Below, piece by piece: positions 35,052 to 44,230 of a stretch of DNA of 52,020 nucleotides. This stretch comes from Ornithinibacillus californiensis (GTDB taxonomy: Bacteria; Bacillota; Bacilli; Bacillales; Amphibacillaceae). Below the pieces are notes generated by a model that was given only the letters and a program-made list of their open reading frames with translations, was not told the DNA's origin and ran no database searches. Both the position numbers and the translations under genes were made by a program. Position 1 is the first letter of the stretch. Every line of letters begins with the position of its first letter. The stretch is from the NCBI RefSeq assembly GCF_001038485.1, contig NZ_LDUE01000039.1, forward strand, positions 1 to 52,020. Direction: 5' to 3'.

Positions 35052-36068
35052 TTATCCATTATTTAGAACTTTTCGGATACACACCTTAATAATATCTTTT
35101 TCTACCAATCTCCAGAAAACATCAACAACTCCAGTGGAATCAGTACCTGCAGGTCTCGTTCCTCTATTAATTAATCTAGGTGCACCCTCACATAGGACAT
35201 CTGCACCGACAACCTTAAATTCATCGCCTTCATTAGCATCCTCTCTGTCAATAACGCATTGGAAAGCACGCTCATCAGTAATTGTCTTTTCTTTTCGTTC
35301 TCCATTATCTTTAACCGCTGTATAGGTGATGACTTTGGTTAATTTTCCACAAACGATTACTTTTTCAGGACACACATCCTCAATTACAGGTTTCTCTGCA
35401 AAGAATGCATCGGTATGAATATTTTCAATACCGCCTAAAACTGGTGGTACTAGTTGAGTTTTAAATTCAATAACATGTTGACAGCAAGTTTGTGGGTTGG
35501 CTACAGGACATTTTTTTGGTGCTGCCGTAGTTGTTGTTGAAGTAGATGTTGTGCTTGTAGTAGTTGAGGTAGAAGTAGAAGTAGAAGTAGAAGTAGAAGT
35601 CGAAGTCGTTGTTACCACTATTGGGACAAAGTTTTGAGCAATACATATACTATCTTCTGTATCATTAATGTCCTGGAAGTGAAGAGAAATAGTAACTAGG
35701 TCAGATTCCAAAAGGGGGTTCGTAGCCGGATTATCTGGACAAATAATAAAGGTTTCATCTTCACCAGGGAAAATTCGTTCAGGACCACTAAATCGCAATA
35801 CGGCATCTACATCCTGAGCGCTGATACAAGCTCCAGGACAACCTGTATCAGGAAGCTCCATTTCTCCGGTTGCTGTTTGCAGGAAGAAAGGGCCTTCTAC
35901 TCTATTTATTACCAAACAAAAGGCATGGATAATGTTTTCATCCGGATCACCAGTAGAGTTGTTTTCAATGGTAAGGCTGACACAGCCAGCATTTGGTCCA
36001 GCAGTTATACTTGTTGCGGTAACTACAGCTTGAATATCACCATTATTAAATATTGCTTGAACAGGCAT
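35052..36068 (-). CDS. spore-surface-like protein with Ser/Thr-repeat stalk
   Basis: This 338-residue protein has a beta-rich N-terminal domain (1-150), a low-complexity stalk of alternating Ser and Thr (about 152-183), then the same C-terminal domain as the 33838-34950 protein ('PVANPQTCCQHVIEFKTQLV' and 'GDEFKVVGADVLCEGAPRL' are near identical). Ser/Thr stalks are typical O-glycosylation sites on exosporium filaments. The stalk is encoded by GAAGTA-type repeats that could change length by slippage. No signal peptide, as usual for mother-cell-assembled coat proteins. Confidence 0.72.
   Translation of the reverse strand: MPVQAIFNNGDIQAVVTATSITAGPNAGCVSLTIENNSTGDPDENIIHAFCLVINRVEGPFFLQTATGEMELPDTGCPGACISAQDVDAVLRFSGPERIFPGEDETFIICPDNPATNPLLESDLVTISLHFQDINDTEDSICIAQNFVPIVVTTTSTSTSTSTSTSTSTTTSTTSTSTTTTAAPKKCPVANPQTCCQHVIEFKTQLVPPVLGGIENIHTDAFFAEKPVIEDVCPEKVIVCGKLTKVITYTAVKDNGERKEKTITDERAFQCVIDREDANEGDEFKVVGADVLCEGAPRLINRGTRPAGTDSTGVVDVFWRLVEKDIIKVCIRKVLNNG
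35521..35612. repeat. hexanucleotide-type repeats encoding the Ser/Thr stalk
   Basis: On the plus strand units of GAAGTA and close variants (GTTGTA, GAAGTC) run in tandem; five are nearly exact around 35571-35600. They encode S-T pairs on the minus strand. Confidence 0.8.
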
Positions 36069-36217
36069 TTATCTTTTTCACTCCTTTTTGATTGATTGAA
36101 AATTTGAAGTAAAATTCCATCCTAAAGGTATAGTATGTTTGGTATTTTTTTATGATTGGATGATAGACCATGAGCAAAAGAATACAGAGTAATGGTACAA
36201 AAAGGTAGTATAAAAAA

Positions 36218-36264
36218 CACTCCTAACCTTTGAATTTAACCGGTTCGGTTGAGAGGGAGAAAAT
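36218..36264 (+). repeat. inverted repeat, left copy
   Basis: CACTCCTAA and CGGTTCGGTTGAGAGGGAGA match the complement of 40295-40339; the short middle differs. The pair brackets the transposase and PadR genes. A small hairpin AACCG-GTT-CGGTT is inside. Confidence 0.7.
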
Positions 36265-36283
36265 GTAAAATATCATATTTTTT

Positions 36284-36316
36284 GGAGGTGCAATTAGCAT
36301 GCTAATTCGCATCTCC
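36284..36316 (+). terminator. long palindrome with T-tract at the left edge of the transposase region
   Basis: GGAGGTGCAATTAGC pairs with GCTAATTCGCATCTCC (one bulge) and is followed by ATTTTTTT. No plus-strand gene lies upstream, so it may be a read-in block or an end of the element. The stretch 36317-36538 contains recurring AATTAGC/TGTTAAT-like words but no gene. Confidence 0.55.
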
Positions 36317-36538
36317 ATTTTTTTATTGTTATACCAAGTTTTTTTAAAAAAATTATGTACTTTAACAAGCCAATTAGCACACTATTTAGTATACTGATTC
36401 GCAAGCGTACAAAAATTATTGTACTACTGCTAAAAGGTATGTTATTTAGTGTGTTAATTTTTGTGCCAAATTCGGTGTTAAAACCCATGTTAATTGGTTA
36501 TGCTGATTAAAAATATGATATAAAGGAGTGTTTTTTAT

Positions 36539-36832
36539 ATGGAATTTATTGAACCTAGAAATATTAATGCTGATAAAGTGGATTGGCTTATTTCAGAACG
36601 TGTTAGAGCAATCGTCTATTACTACGCAGAATACACAGAATACACGGAAAGCGATGTAGTGGATAAACTATTGCTTAATATACTAGATGACAAAAAGTTT
36701 ATAGAGTGGATAAAAGACAAAAGAAACAACAAGCGAATCATCAAGCAAGTAAACCTAGAACATTTAATAGAGGAAAAGGAAGAGGATTGGCTAAGCTCAA
36801 AAGAACACTCTCAAAGGACGATGTTGTATTAG
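36539..36832 (+). CDS. small leader ORF overlapping the transposase (putative orfA)
   Basis: These 97 residues start at an ATG with AAGGAG upstream, rich in charged residues ('AYTESDVVDKLL'-like helix, 'EWIKDKRNNKR'). No family is recognised. It overlaps the large transposase frame by 127 bp, and the large frame lacks a good start of its own. A -1 shift at GAC AAA AAG (36689-36697) would join the two, as in several IS families. It may therefore be the N-terminal part of a fused transposase. Confidence 0.5.
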   Translation: MEFIEPRNINADKVDWLISERVRAIVYYYAEYTEYTESDVVDKLLLNILDDKKFIEWIKDKRNNKRIIKQVNLEHLIEEKEEDWLSSKEHSQRTMLY

Positions 36833-38736
36833 AAGTCACCAACCCTGTTACTGAAGTGGAGTTAAAAAATAGACAAAAGGATTATGATGTCTTACCTCCA
36901 AGGAAATTTGGAACAAAGTATAGGAATTTGTTGTTTAAACCAATTGAATTCACCCTTTTTAATAAGAGTTATTCTTTCCAATTCAACTTTTGCACCAATC
37001 CATACTGTAAGTGGCAAGGACTACAGCAAGAGAAATTTGATACAAAGGGAAAGCCAAGTCGATATAGATTAGATGCATCAATTGAGGATAGAAAACAAAT
37101 CAAATGTAATCCTGATCCAGTAAATCCAAATAGAGGTGCCACACTTGGTTGCAAGTCTGTCGCGTTATCTAACTGGTCTATTGCTGAAGAAATACATAGG
37201 TTGATTCGAATAAATAGCATAAAGGTTGATGAACCTGTTTACAACTTTCATAAGGAAGGATGTCCTAAACAAGAGCAAACTCCCTTTAAATCACCGTCAC
37301 TATTTTACAGACAAGGGAAAAGTAGTAGCACGGGTGCTCAGCAATGGCAATGCAAGACATGTAAGAAAAAGACAACACTCAGACCAGATGGTAAAAAATC
37401 AGTTGTGTATAATCAGAAGCGCAGTGAGATTAACCTCTTATTTACTAAATTATTGCTAAACAGAGAACCAATAACTAGAGCTTGTGAAGTGTTAGGAATT
37501 GCAAATGGTACATATTACGATAAATTAGAGTTTATTTACCGTAGATGCCTTGAATTTTTAGAAAGAAACGAAATCAAACCGCTGCAAGATAAAGAGTTTA
37601 AAGAGATATGGATCAACACAGATAAAATGACATATTACCTAAACAATATACGCAAGAAAGGCATGGGAGGAAGCAAATATAGTGATCTTGAAGATTCTGT
37701 TTTCCCTACAAATGTAGTAATTAGTGCGGATGCAATTTCTAGATATGTATTTAGAAGCGATGTAAATTATGATTGGGAAGCTTCTCTTGATGATGTTGAG
37801 AAAGACACAATTCAATTTAAGGATGACCATTTAGGAGTATACGCTAGAAAGAATGCAAGGCACACCAAATTCTCCTTTTATCCACAACCACCTTCAGCGA
37901 ATGATACACAGTCAAAAGCGGAGTATAATCATGATTTATCTAAGGTGGAGAAAAGAGCCAAATATACAGATGGCTTACATGTTAACTCAACTTACACCAG
38001 TGTTGCTCACTTTTGGTTAATTAAAGAGATGGTAAATGCATCGGAATGGCGTTTTATAACGGATGAAGACAGCTCTCTTATCACGGCTATTTTTCGAGTG
38101 TTTTCGAAAGAAATACGTTTGAGTGATGGACACCACTTCCTGTGTCAAACAGACAAAACTAAGTCGAGGAAGCAAGCTCGCCAGGAGTTTGTTGAAGCAC
38201 AAAATGAACTGTTAGAATGGGCTGATTTTAATGGTATTAAAACTAAAAAACTAAGAGACTTAGCTAAACTAAAATTAGAAAGAGTCTTTGAAACCCACCA
38301 TTTCCATAAAGAAGTTACAACTTCTGCCGGTAAGCATTTAGAATACGCGGATAACCCGATAGAACATCCTCTAGCTACGATTGATAGGGGGTATCGTTCT
38401 GTAGATTGTACAACCAACTTATCATCGCTAGAACCAAAGGATATTGCAAAATTTATACTAAATGTAAACGACAACGCATCAAATGCTTTTATTCAGCAAA
38501 TTAGAAGGAGACTATCGATACTTGAGAGGCCCTTAACAACTGCTAGAGGGGATCAAAAGAGTTACATATATGCGAACTTTAATCCAAAATACGCACAAAT
38601 GGCCATAACGATACTGAGGACGTACTATAATTTTTGTTTACCTTACAAGACAGGTAAGGTAAATAAGACTCCCGCACAAAGATTAGGTATTGTTGACAAG
38701 ATATTTGAACTGAAAGATATTATTTATTTACGGTGA
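36706..38736 (+). CDS. large DDE-like transposase with zinc-finger region
   Basis: This frame is 676 residues from a GTG at 36706, with no Shine-Dalgarno seen. Cys-containing motifs (C-x4-C 'CTNPYCKW', then 'WQCKTCKK' near 210-217) precede a helix-turn-helix ('ITRACEVLGIANGTYYDKL', about 255-273) and a catalytic-like part: 'IWINTDKMTYY', 'NVVISADAISRYVF' and 'WRFITDEDSSLITAIF'. The end 'NKTPAQRLGIVDK' resembles C-termini of IS1/IS6-type transposases. I read it as a rare IS group, not firmly assigned. Ends of the element were not located. Confidence 0.65.
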   Translation: MDKRQKKQQANHQASKPRTFNRGKGRGLAKLKRTLSKDDVVLEVTNPVTEVELKNRQKDYDVLPPRKFGTKYRNLLFKPIEFTLFNKSYSFQFNFCTNPYCKWQGLQQEKFDTKGKPSRYRLDASIEDRKQIKCNPDPVNPNRGATLGCKSVALSNWSIAEEIHRLIRINSIKVDEPVYNFHKEGCPKQEQTPFKSPSLFYRQGKSSSTGAQQWQCKTCKKKTTLRPDGKKSVVYNQKRSEINLLFTKLLLNREPITRACEVLGIANGTYYDKLEFIYRRCLEFLERNEIKPLQDKEFKEIWINTDKMTYYLNNIRKKGMGGSKYSDLEDSVFPTNVVISADAISRYVFRSDVNYDWEASLDDVEKDTIQFKDDHLGVYARKNARHTKFSFYPQPPSANDTQSKAEYNHDLSKVEKRAKYTDGLHVNSTYTSVAHFWLIKEMVNASEWRFITDEDSSLITAIFRVFSKEIRLSDGHHFLCQTDKTKSRKQARQEFVEAQNELLEWADFNGIKTKKLRDLAKLKLERVFETHHFHKEVTTSAGKHLEYADNPIEHPLATIDRGYRSVDCTTNLSSLEPKDIAKFILNVNDNASNAFIQQIRRRLSILERPLTTARGDQKSYIYANFNPKYAQMAITILRTYYNFCLPYKTGKVNKTPAQRLGIVDKIFELKDIIYLR

Positions 38737-38756
38737 TCGGACTTAAGGCGGTTAAA

Positions 38757-38780
38757 AGGAGCTTGGATTTCCAAGCTCCT
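38757..38780. terminator. hairpin after the transposase gene
   Basis: A perfect 10-bp stem AGGAGCTTGG / CCAAGCTCCT with loop ATTT. The T-run after it is weak (ATTAGTTCT). It lies between convergent genes. Confidence 0.65.
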
Positions 38781-38877
38781 ATTAGTTCTATTATTATTTT
38801 TTATTCAACTAAGGCACCCTTTAGTTTAAGTACAATAATTCACAAAGAAGTTTCATATCACTGCCTATGTGCTGTTG

Positions 38878-39648
38878 CTAAGCAGCTATTTTCCTTTTCC
38901 CTACTAAGGTAAAAATCAAATACCCTATAACATTTAATAAAGCAAAGGCAAGTATCCAACCAATATTTAATCTTCTATGATGATACGCATTAACCGTTGC
39001 CCAAATCGTAAATAAAGTTAAATAGATAGGGAATCCAATAATAGGAATCATCGCTATATTATAGTCAAGATACCTTATTTCCATTTTGATATTCCATTTT
39101 CCGCTCCAGCTTTCACGTGGAAAGAATTCAAAAAGTCCCTTTGTATCTACTATATTTCTTTCATATTTGAATTCTTGTATCATTATTCCATTAGAAATTT
39201 CTACTTTTGAGATCTGATCTGTACCATTTACTAAAGCCTTAATCTCTTCTTTCATATCTTCAGTAATCGTCTCTTTTCCTTCTAAAACATTTGCTATTTC
39301 TGTACTTACTATTGAATTTTCTTTGGAATTACCTCCTTCATATATCCATAAAAATGCAAAGATAGACAAAGAGATAGCTAAGATAGAAGAAGCTAAAATA
39401 AGTACCCATTTAGCAAACAGTTTTTGTGCTTTAAATAATTGACCTATAATCGAACGCATTTCTTGTTCTCCACCGAATCGCTCAATGGCAATACTAATGG
39501 CTTCTTGTTCATTTTTCCCTCCTGCTTTTAATTCGTGAACAGCCTCTATCAAATGATTTTTCATCTCTGCTTTTAACTCTTCAATTTCTTTCTTGTTCCC
39601 ATCGACACTATGATATACTTCATTAACATATGATTCTATTTGTTTCAC
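38878..39648 (-). CDS. HAAS-domain membrane protein, PadR partner
   Basis: This 256-residue protein has an N-terminal helical HAAS/DUF1700-type domain (about 1-75: 'YVNEVYHSVDGNKKEIEELKAEMKNHL', 'EQEAISIAIERFGG'), a membrane helix at about 80-103, an extracytoplasmic region, then two helices near 203-225 and 232-250. Such proteins are nearly always coupled to a PadR repressor, as here (4-bp overlap). Probably a membrane stress sensor; function otherwise unknown. Confidence 0.82.
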   Translation of the reverse strand: MKQIESYVNEVYHSVDGNKKEIEELKAEMKNHLIEAVHELKAGGKNEQEAISIAIERFGGEQEMRSIIGQLFKAQKLFAKWVLILASSILAISLSIFAFLWIYEGGNSKENSIVSTEIANVLEGKETITEDMKEEIKALVNGTDQISKVEISNGIMIQEFKYERNIVDTKGLFEFFPRESWSGKWNIKMEIRYLDYNIAMIPIIGFPIYLTLFTIWATVNAYHHRRLNIGWILAFALLNVIGYLIFTLVGKRKIAA

Positions 39649-39986
39649 ACTATTTCTCCCCCTTCTAAAAACGAATCAATAATTTTTTTTACAAATTGCC
39701 ATTCCTTACGCTTTTCTTCAAAACCGTCTTCACCCAGAGGTGTTAGTTTATAGTATTTCCGTCTTCCACCTGGTCCTTGTTCATCACCCCAGTAAGACGA
39801 GATCCATTTGTTCTTTTCCAATCGCTTCAAAGACAAATAAAGTGTGCCCTCTTTTAATTCAAACTGTTCTTCACTTTTTTCTCTTACTAATTTCGCTAAC
39901 TCATAGCCGTACAAATCTCTTGTATGTAATAAAGACAGTATCAGTGTATCAATATGACCCTTTAAAACCTCTTTATTCACTTCCAA
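39645..39986 (-). CDS. PadR-family transcriptional regulator
   Basis: This 113-residue winged-helix protein has the family signature 'LKGHIDTLILSLLHTRDLYGYELAKLV' followed by 'EGTLYLSLKRLEKNKWISSYW' and 'GRRKYYKLTPLG'. The TTG start follows GGAGGTGG at 6 bp. It probably represses its own two-gene operon. The class has a short C-terminal dimer helix, as seen here. Confidence 0.93.
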   Translation of the reverse strand: MEVNKEVLKGHIDTLILSLLHTRDLYGYELAKLVREKSEEQFELKEGTLYLSLKRLEKNKWISSYWGDEQGPGGRRKYYKLTPLGEDGFEEKRKEWQFVKKIIDSFLEGGEIV

Positions 39987-40007
39987 ATTTGTCCACCTCC
40001 TAATTTA

Positions 40008-40036
40008 GTTATAATATATATTACTATATAATGCAA
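40008..40036 (-). promoter_or_regulatory. putative promoter of the padR operon
   Basis: TTGCAT (40036-40031), a 17-bp AT-rich spacer and TATAAC (40013-40008) on the minus strand. The spacer is close to palindromic (TAGTAATATATATTATA), a plausible PadR operator. Confidence 0.45.
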
Positions 40037-40064
40037 GGTATTATTTTTTTAAAAAAGAACAAAT

Positions 40065-40090
40065 AAAAAAGCTGTCTTTACGACAGCCTT
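40065..40090 (-). terminator. intrinsic terminator, minus strand
   Basis: On the minus strand GCTGTC-GTAAA-GACAGC is followed by TTTTTT. It lies downstream of the collagen-like gene and before padR. 40091-40190 shows no gene. Confidence 0.6.
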
Positions 40091-40191
40091 TATCCTCAAC
40101 AAATCTGCTCCGTTAGTTTAAGATCAACACTTCACATTCTTTCTTTATTATATCACAAAAAAGTAAGACTTTTCCAAAAAAACAAGAAAAA

Positions 40192-40216
40192 AGCAGACCT
40201 TACTATTTGGTCTGCT
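40192..40216 (-). terminator. intrinsic terminator of the collagen-like gene
   Basis: On the minus strand AGCAGACC pairs with GGTCTGCT around a 9-base loop and is followed by TTTTTC. It is about 130 bp after the collagen-like stop codon. Confidence 0.75.
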
Positions 40217-40294
40217 AATCTCCTTGATGATTAACTGATTAATTCCATGTTAATCATACTATTAGAGTGGGTGTTATATTCGTTGCTATTTTCA

Positions 40295-40339
40295 ATTTTC
40301 TCCCTCTCAACCGAACCCGTTACCTTTGAATTAGGAGTG
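40295..40339 (-). repeat. inverted repeat, right copy
   Basis: The complement matches 36218-36264 (shared CACTCCTAA and GGTTCGGTTGAGAGGGAGA). It begins 6 bp after the stop codon of the collagen-like gene, so it could also be a conserved 3' untranslated segment. Confidence 0.7.
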
Positions 40340-40344
40340 TTTTA

Positions 40345-41115
<771 letters not shown>

Positions 41116-41290
41116 CTAAAAAATCGGGCGACTACCCAACACGGATGATAGCTAATTTAATATATTATGGATAAGAGTTGTTTTTGGCAGATAGAAAAGT
41201 ATAAAAATCTTTCCTGCCTGCATGAGAAAAACTAACTAATTTGCAAAAAGCGAGCGATGCGAGTTTTTCTAATGAGAGGAGTGAAAACAC

Positions 41291-41785
41291 TTGGCTAAAA
41301 TGAAGGATTTTTTAGAGCATGATGACGAGTCACATCATCATGACAAGGATAAAAAATGTCGAAATTGTATATGTGAGATGCTTGAAGATATAAGGGAGGC
41401 ACAAGAAGAAGTAAGAAATCGTACCGAGGATAAATGTTGTTCACTGAATGATATGGAACAACGTCCTATTCATGATACTATTCCTTTCCTATTACAGACA
41501 CCATACGGTCATCCGTACTTTACCTGGGGGAAAGTTGGAACAGAGCACTGCTTTGTTACGGTGTTTTTCTCAGTAGTGAAAGTAGATTGCGAAGAAAATT
41601 GTGCTGTATTAAGATTATTAAAGCCTAATGCTTCGTTAATCGATCCGGATACAGATTCGGTCGAACCTGCTTTAATATGTAATGTAGATTTTGTTACAAA
41701 AACAAATGAATGTGTATTAGTGGATTTAAGTTGTTTTTCTGCCTTGAAATGTTTGTCACCAAAGTTCATTAAAAATAAACAATAA
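41291..41785 (+). CDS. CotY/CotZ-like spore coat protein
   Basis: This 164-residue protein has a TTG start at 41291 behind GGAG; a downstream ATG at 41300 is possible. A His-rich opening ('DESHHHDKDK') leads to 'CRNCICEMLEDIREAQEEV', similar to the CotY/CotZ/ExsY opening, and a Cys-containing beta-rich remainder ('EENCAVLRLLKP', 'NECVLVDLSCFSALKCL'). CotZ-like proteins cross-link the outermost coat/exosporium base layer. It is transcribed divergently from the collagen-like gene, with a 265-bp shared region. Confidence 0.8.
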   Translation: MAKMKDFLEHDDESHHHDKDKKCRNCICEMLEDIREAQEEVRNRTEDKCCSLNDMEQRPIHDTIPFLLQTPYGHPYFTWGKVGTEHCFVTVFFSVVKVDCEENCAVLRLLKPNASLIDPDTDSVEPALICNVDFVTKTNECVLVDLSCFSALKCLSPKFIKNKQ

Positions 41786-41789
41786 AAAT

Positions 41790-41820
41790 AAAGCCTTTCG
41801 TTACTATTTGAAAGGCTTTT
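41790..41820. terminator. intrinsic terminator between cotZ-like and small gene
   Basis: AAAGCCTTTC pairs with GAAAGGCTTT around a 10-base loop and is followed by TCTT. A-rich on the other side, so possibly bidirectional. Confidence 0.75.
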
Positions 41821-41830
41821 CTTATGCTGT

Positions 41831-42043
41831 TTACTCATCACCTGGGTTTGTATCGTCTAATGATGCTGATGCACCGGATTCTTCATTCAGCTTTTTAAAG
41901 CCTTTATCAATTTGGCCCGCATTTTCTATGTCGCCAGTAGCCATGTAACCAGCTATCTCCGTATTTGAGGTTGTACCATATAATCCCATTCCACCTAATT
42001 CAACCTTTAGTTTATCTGGTGTTTTATCCTTGTTTTCACTCAT
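41831..42043 (-). CDS. small hydrophilic protein of unknown function
   Basis: This encodes 70 residues from the ATG at 42043, with AGGAGGT 7 bp upstream. The sequence is acidic and polar ('KVELGGMGLYGTTSNTEIAGYM', ending 'SLDDTNPGDE'). It could be a small spore protein, given its neighbours, but no family is recognised. The strong Shine-Dalgarno argues that it is translated. Confidence 0.65.
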   Translation of the reverse strand: MSENKDKTPDKLKVELGGMGLYGTTSNTEIAGYMATGDIENAGQIDKGFKKLNEESGASASLDDTNPGDE

Positions 42044-42099
42044 GTTAGCACCTCCTGATAGTATTGTGACCCTGGATTGCTTGTTTATTCGAATGAAAA

Positions 42100-42124
42100 A
42101 AGATGATGCAGTATGCATCATCTT
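42100..42124 (-). terminator. intrinsic terminator of the peptide-binding protein gene
   Basis: An 11-bp stem, AAGATGATGCA / TGCATCATCTT, is followed on the minus strand by TTTTTT. It sits 9 bp after the stop codon. Confidence 0.88.
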
Positions 42125-42132
42125 GAAAATCA

Positions 42133-43929
42133 TTATTCTGTGTCAGTAACCCACCATTGATGAACGTTATTATACATCGTAAATGGAAGTGGCTCTACGC
42201 CTTGCAAACGAGTATTGTATGCCCATAAACTATTTTGAGCGTATAGCATGAATGCTGGAAGGTCCTCTGAATATAGCTTTTGCCAATCTCGATAAATCTC
42301 TTTACGATAATCTTGTTCAATTGCTTCGGGGGCTTGAAGTGCTTTCATTAATAATTCTTCGGACTCAGCATTATTCCAACGGGAAAAATTATAAGCGGCA
42401 TTAGTGGACCATAGACTGGATGGATCTGGATCAGAACTAGGTAAATTCCACCCTAATAAAAATAAATCCCAATCATTCGTTTCATTGGTTAACTCTTGTA
42501 TAAATGGATAGAGTTCTTTTGGCTCGCGTAGATTAACTTGAATCCCAACATCTTCAAGCATTTGCTTAATTAATGGTGCAGTTTGTTCACGTATCTCATT
42601 ACCAGAAGGGTAATTCAAATTTAAGGTCCACTCATTACCATCTGGATTCTCTCGAAATCCATCATCATTAGTATCTACATACCCTAATTCATCTAGTATT
42701 GTCATTGATTTTTCTTGATTATAACTATATGTTGTCGATTCGCTTTCATCATATGCCCAGAACTGCTTAGCGATTGGCGAGTTCAGTATCTCACCATGGC
42801 CATCTAATAGTTCTTGAATAAGTTTCTCACGATCAACTGCGTAAGCAATTGCTTGGCGCACCTCCGGAGTGGCGATTTTTTCATTCACTACCCAATTGTC
42901 GGGATTGATGACTCCATTTTCAATGTCTTCCTCTGTTACGTGGTGATGGATAAATCCAAGAATTTGGTAGCCAAAATCGGCTTGTTCGATAATATTTATC
43001 TGTTCTAATTCATTCAATAAATCGTAATTTACTGGAGAAACGCCGTCAGGGTCTGCGATAAAATCTATTTCACCTGATTCAAGAAGCCCAGTGATGACAG
43101 GTTTTGCTGTAACTTGCCAAATGACTTTATCAAGATACGGTTTACCTTGCCAATAATTATCGTAGCGCTCTAACGTATATGTCTCACCTTCAATCATTTC
43201 GGTGAATTTAAAAGGTCCTGTTCCTATCACTTTGCCTGGTTCACGAGATTCGGCTGCTTTAGGCATTTCAGCAACTGGAATTTCTTTAAAAATATGCTCC
43301 GGAATAATGGAAAGGCTTGCGAAATATAGTGGATTAATAGTAGGTTCAGAGAATGTAAAGGTTACCGTGTAATCATCTACAGCGGTTACACCTTGGAATT
43401 CATCTGATTCACCATTTGCATAGTCCTTATATCCAAGTAATGCTTTAACATAAGCCGTGCGTATTCCACCTGCTTCTATATAATCCGGATGGGCAATGGA
43501 TTGATAGGTAAACACGACATCATCAGCTGTAAATTCTTCTCCATCATGCCATTTGATACCCTTTTCCAGATATAGTGTTAATTCCGTTTGATCTTCGCTA
43601 GTTTCCCAGTCTTCGGCTAATTTTGGTATGTATTCTAGTTTTTCATTTTGACTGACTAGACTCTCATGGGTAAACGAGAGGATATTTCCTTCATAGGCAT
43701 CATCGTAAAATATAGGATTGAACATTCCTGCCGGTGCAGAAAACATGGCACCGGTTATTGTTCCTCCAGCGGTTGGTTCTTGAACTGCATTTTCTTCCTC
43801 TTTTTCGACCATTTCTTCTTCAACCTTTTCCGTTTGGTCGGCTGCTTTCTCATCTTCACATCTAACTAGAAGGATACTGAGCATGATCATTATAAGAAGT
43901 GCTATTCTTCCAAATCGTAGTTCGAACAA
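42133..43929 (-). CDS. oligopeptide ABC transporter substrate-binding protein (SBP family 5)
   Basis: This 598-residue OppA/AppA-type protein has a signal 'IALLIMIMLSILLVRC' with the likely acylated Cys near residue 24 (lipobox LVRC, with an unusual Arg before Cys), an acidic linker, then the family fold: 'GIKWHDGEEFTADDVVFTYQSI', 'GTGPFKFTEMIEGE', 'RQAIAYAVDREKLI'. The TTG at 43929 follows GGGGGA and is preferred to an upstream ATG without one. No permease or ATPase genes are adjacent, so it either serves a transporter encoded elsewhere or acts in sensing. Confidence 0.9.
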   Translation of the reverse strand: MFELRFGRIALLIMIMLSILLVRCEDEKAADQTEKVEEEMVEKEEENAVQEPTAGGTITGAMFSAPAGMFNPIFYDDAYEGNILSFTHESLVSQNEKLEYIPKLAEDWETSEDQTELTLYLEKGIKWHDGEEFTADDVVFTYQSIAHPDYIEAGGIRTAYVKALLGYKDYANGESDEFQGVTAVDDYTVTFTFSEPTINPLYFASLSIIPEHIFKEIPVAEMPKAAESREPGKVIGTGPFKFTEMIEGETYTLERYDNYWQGKPYLDKVIWQVTAKPVITGLLESGEIDFIADPDGVSPVNYDLLNELEQINIIEQADFGYQILGFIHHHVTEEDIENGVINPDNWVVNEKIATPEVRQAIAYAVDREKLIQELLDGHGEILNSPIAKQFWAYDESESTTYSYNQEKSMTILDELGYVDTNDDGFRENPDGNEWTLNLNYPSGNEIREQTAPLIKQMLEDVGIQVNLREPKELYPFIQELTNETNDWDLFLLGWNLPSSDPDPSSLWSTNAAYNFSRWNNAESEELLMKALQAPEAIEQDYRKEIYRDWQKLYSEDLPAFMLYAQNSLWAYNTRLQGVEPLPFTMYNNVHQWWVTDTE

Positions 43930-44230
43930 TATAATTCCCCCTTTTACAAGTGCTGATGGCTGGTACATATAAGCTTATTCAATAATCCAACACCTCCAGA
44001 TGTGGTTGGGGTATATCCTTTGATAAGTGGAAAGCCACCTGATACTCAAAATAACAAACGATTTCTTGTACCCTATTATTCGTAACATATTATGTTGGCA
44101 AGTTTTCTAATATTACTTTTTGTAAGAAACGTAATTTAGATTTAATAGAGAATCGGTCTGCTTCCGTTTAATATTTTCATTATTGGTGATAAACTTAGAG
44201 AATAAAGAACTAGAATATGGGGTGTAAAAA

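Noticed and set aside
36294-36488. Minus-strand 64-residue ORF
   Set aside because: It covers the palindrome and AT-rich spacer, with no Shine-Dalgarno and no recognisable protein character.
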